DNA from: Ruminococcaceae bacterium UBA794
GTDB taxonomy: Bacteria > Bacillota > Clostridia > Oscillospirales > Ruminococcaceae
DNA: 8,311 nt
Assembly: GCA_002304735.1 (NCBI GenBank)
Contig: DBIU01000019.1
Location: forward strand, 1-8,311
Direction of reading: 5' to 3'
Below are positions 7,041 to 8,311 of the stretch, in pieces (within the stretch, counting starts at the first letter, position 1; the number at the start of each line of letters is the position of its first letter). The translations under genes and the position numbers were made by a program. Under the pieces are notes generated by a model. That model was given only the letters and a program-made list of their open reading frames with translations, was not told the DNA's origin and did not search any database.

Positions 7041-8311
7041 ATGTCCAACTATTTTCAGCCCGAAATCGAAACCGCGTCGCGCGAGAAAATTCTCGATATC
7101 CAAAACGAGAAAATCGTAAAGCAGGTTCGTCACGTTTACGATAACGTGAAATATTACCGCGACCTTATGGACGCTCAGGGCGTTTCTCCCGATGATATCA
7201 AGAGCGTTGATGATATCAAAAAGCTTCCGTTCCTCTCGAAAGAGGATTTGCGCATCGCTTATCCCTATGGTCTGCTCGGAACCGACCTCAAAAACTGCGT
7301 TCGTATCCACTCGACGTCCGGTACGACGGGAAAGCGCGTCGTCGCTTTCTACACGCAGCACGATATCGACCTTTGGGAAGAATGCTGCGCGAGAGCGATT
7401 GTCGCTGCGGGCGGCTCGAGCGACGACGTTTGTCAGGTTTGCTATGGCTACGGTCTTTTCACGGGCGGCTCGGGACTTCACGGCGGCTCGCATAAGGTAG
7501 GCTGTCTTACGCTCCCGATGTCCTCCGGCAACACAGAGCGCCAAATTCAGTTTATGATGGACCTTGGCGCGACTATCCTCTGCTGCACGCCCTCGTATGC
7601 CGCTTATCTCGGCGAGTCGCTCGCGGAAGCGGGATATAAGCCCGAGGACAATAAGCTCAGAGCGGGTATCTTCGGCGCGGAGCCTTGGACGGAGGAAATG
7701 CGCAGGAATATCGAAAAGAGCCTCGGCATAAAGGCTTACGATATCTACGGACTTACCGAAACAAGCGGTCCCGGCGTCGCTTTCGAGTGCGAGGCGCAGA
7801 ACGGTATGCACATAAACGAGGACCATTTCTACGCTGAAATCATCGACCCCGAAACGGGCGAGGTTCTCCCCGACGGCGAAAAAGGCGAGCTTGTTTTCAC
7901 TTCGCTTGATAAAGAGGCGTTTCCGCTTCTGAGGTACAGAACGCGCGATATCTGCGTTCTTTCGCGCGAAAAATGCTCCTGCGGACGCACTCACGTTAAA
8001 ATGAGCAAGCCTATGGGCAGAAGCGACGATATGATGATTATTCGCGGCGTTAACGTGTTCCCGAGCCAGATTGAAGCCGTTCTTCTTAAGGAAGGCTATC
8101 CGCCGAATTATCAGATTATCGTTGACCGCGTAAACAACAGCGATACCCTCGACGTCGTTGTCGAGCTTCCTCCCGAGCAATTCTCGGATAAGGTAAGCGA
8201 TATTCAAAATAAGGAAAAGAACCTTGAATCCGCGATGAGAACTATGCTCGGAATTGGTCCGAAGGTTCATCTCGTTCCCCCGCGCTCCATTGAAAGAAGC
8301 GAGGGCAAGGC
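7041..8311 (+). CDS. paaK: Phenylacetate-CoA ligase family enzyme, 3' end beyond the window
   Basis: This adenylate-forming (ANL) enzyme joins aryl-acetates to CoA with ATP via an acyl-adenylate, or runs in reverse. 423 codons are visible of an expected 430-440. Landmarks: the phosphate-binding loop STSGTTGKR (91-99), SGNTERQI (162-169) and CCTPSYAAYL (181-190), the AMP-binding AYDIYGLTE (232-240), RYRTRD (298-303), a CSCGRTH turn (312-318), and the hinge GRSDDMMIIRGVNVFPSQIE (327-346) leading to the C-terminal lid. The final complete codon is Lys423 in RSEGK, the position of the catalytic A10 lysine, so the active site is complete within the window. A region usually reading like GLHYGAE in PaaK reads GLHGGSH (145-151), which may change the acyl pocket. 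The ribosome binding site GAGGAGG (7023-7029) precedes the ATG by 11 bases. Following iorB by 24 bases, it probably acts on the aryl-acetyl-CoA made by IorAB. The exact substrate is not determined. Confidence 0.93.
   Translation, partial: MSNYFQPEIETASREKILDIQNEKIVKQVRHVYDNVKYYRDLMDAQGVSPDDIKSVDDIKKLPFLSKEDLRIAYPYGLLGTDLKNCVRIHSTSGTTGKRVVAFYTQHDIDLWEECCARAIVAAGGSSDDVCQVCYGYGLFTGGSGLHGGSHKVGCLTLPMSSGNTERQIQFMMDLGATILCCTPSYAAYLGESLAEAGYKPEDNKLRAGIFGAEPWTEEMRRNIEKSLGIKAYDIYGLTETSGPGVAFECEAQNGMHINEDHFYAEIIDPETGEVLPDGEKGELVFTSLDKEAFPLLRYRTRDICVLSREKCSCGRTHVKMSKPMGRSDDMMIIRGVNVFPSQIEAVLLKEGYPPNYQIIVDRVNNSDTLDVVVELPPEQFSDKVSDIQNKEKNLESAMRTMLGIGPKVHLVPPRSIERSEGK

Noticed and set aside
7008..8270. Minus-strand open frame of 420 codons opposite the paaK-like gene
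   Set aside because: The paaK-like frame has every family motif in order. The reverse frame has no recognisable domain and begins and ends without regard to neighbours, so it is a shadow of codon bias.

Overview
The window carries six genes in two divergent blocks. The sequence suggests an anaerobic bacterium, most likely in or near Bacillota/Clostridia. The reasons are strong purine-rich Shine-Dalgarno sites, textbook TTGACA/TATAAT promoter elements in AT-rich intergenic DNA, GC-rich codon choice in the genes, and an oxygen-sensitive ferredoxin-dependent 2-oxoacid oxidoreductase. This placement is an inference; no rRNA or other marker gene is present. Codon choice looks similar in all six genes, so nothing points to recent transfer.

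Minus-strand block (1-2977). A metal-dependent amidohydrolase (2162-2977) has a strong promoter and ribosome binding site. It is followed 174 bases downstream by a ComEC/Rec2-type DNA-uptake channel gene (1-1987), which runs off the left edge. The ComEC C-terminal metallo-beta-lactamase-like region is present but has lost the metal-binding histidines. The 174-base gap is AT-rich and contains a perfect consensus sigma-70 promoter (2132-2160). That promoter fires to the right, antisense to the amidohydrolase.

Plus-strand block (3102-8311). Four tightly packed genes look like one operon: an SSS-family sodium:solute symporter, iorA and iorB (the two subunits of indolepyruvate/arylpyruvate:ferredoxin oxidoreductase), and a phenylacetate-CoA ligase (paaK-like). 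The last gene is cut by the window end just after its predicted catalytic lysine. Gaps between genes are 18, 18 and 24 bases, each holding a ribosome binding site. Together they suggest a small module for aromatic 2-oxoacids. The transporter would move an aromatic acid or related solute. IorAB would oxidatively decarboxylate aryl-pyruvates to aryl-acetyl-CoA and reduce ferredoxin. The ligase would interconvert aryl-acetyl-CoA and aryl-acetate, either gaining ATP or spending it.

No clear plus-strand promoter lies directly in front of the symporter. The only strong rightward promoter seen is the antisense one about 940 bases upstream. This raises the possibility of an excludon-like arrangement, in which a long leader of the aromatic-acid operon runs antisense through the amidohydrolase gene. 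No RNA genes, CRISPR arrays or mobile elements were seen, and no gene-free stretch exceeds 300 bases.
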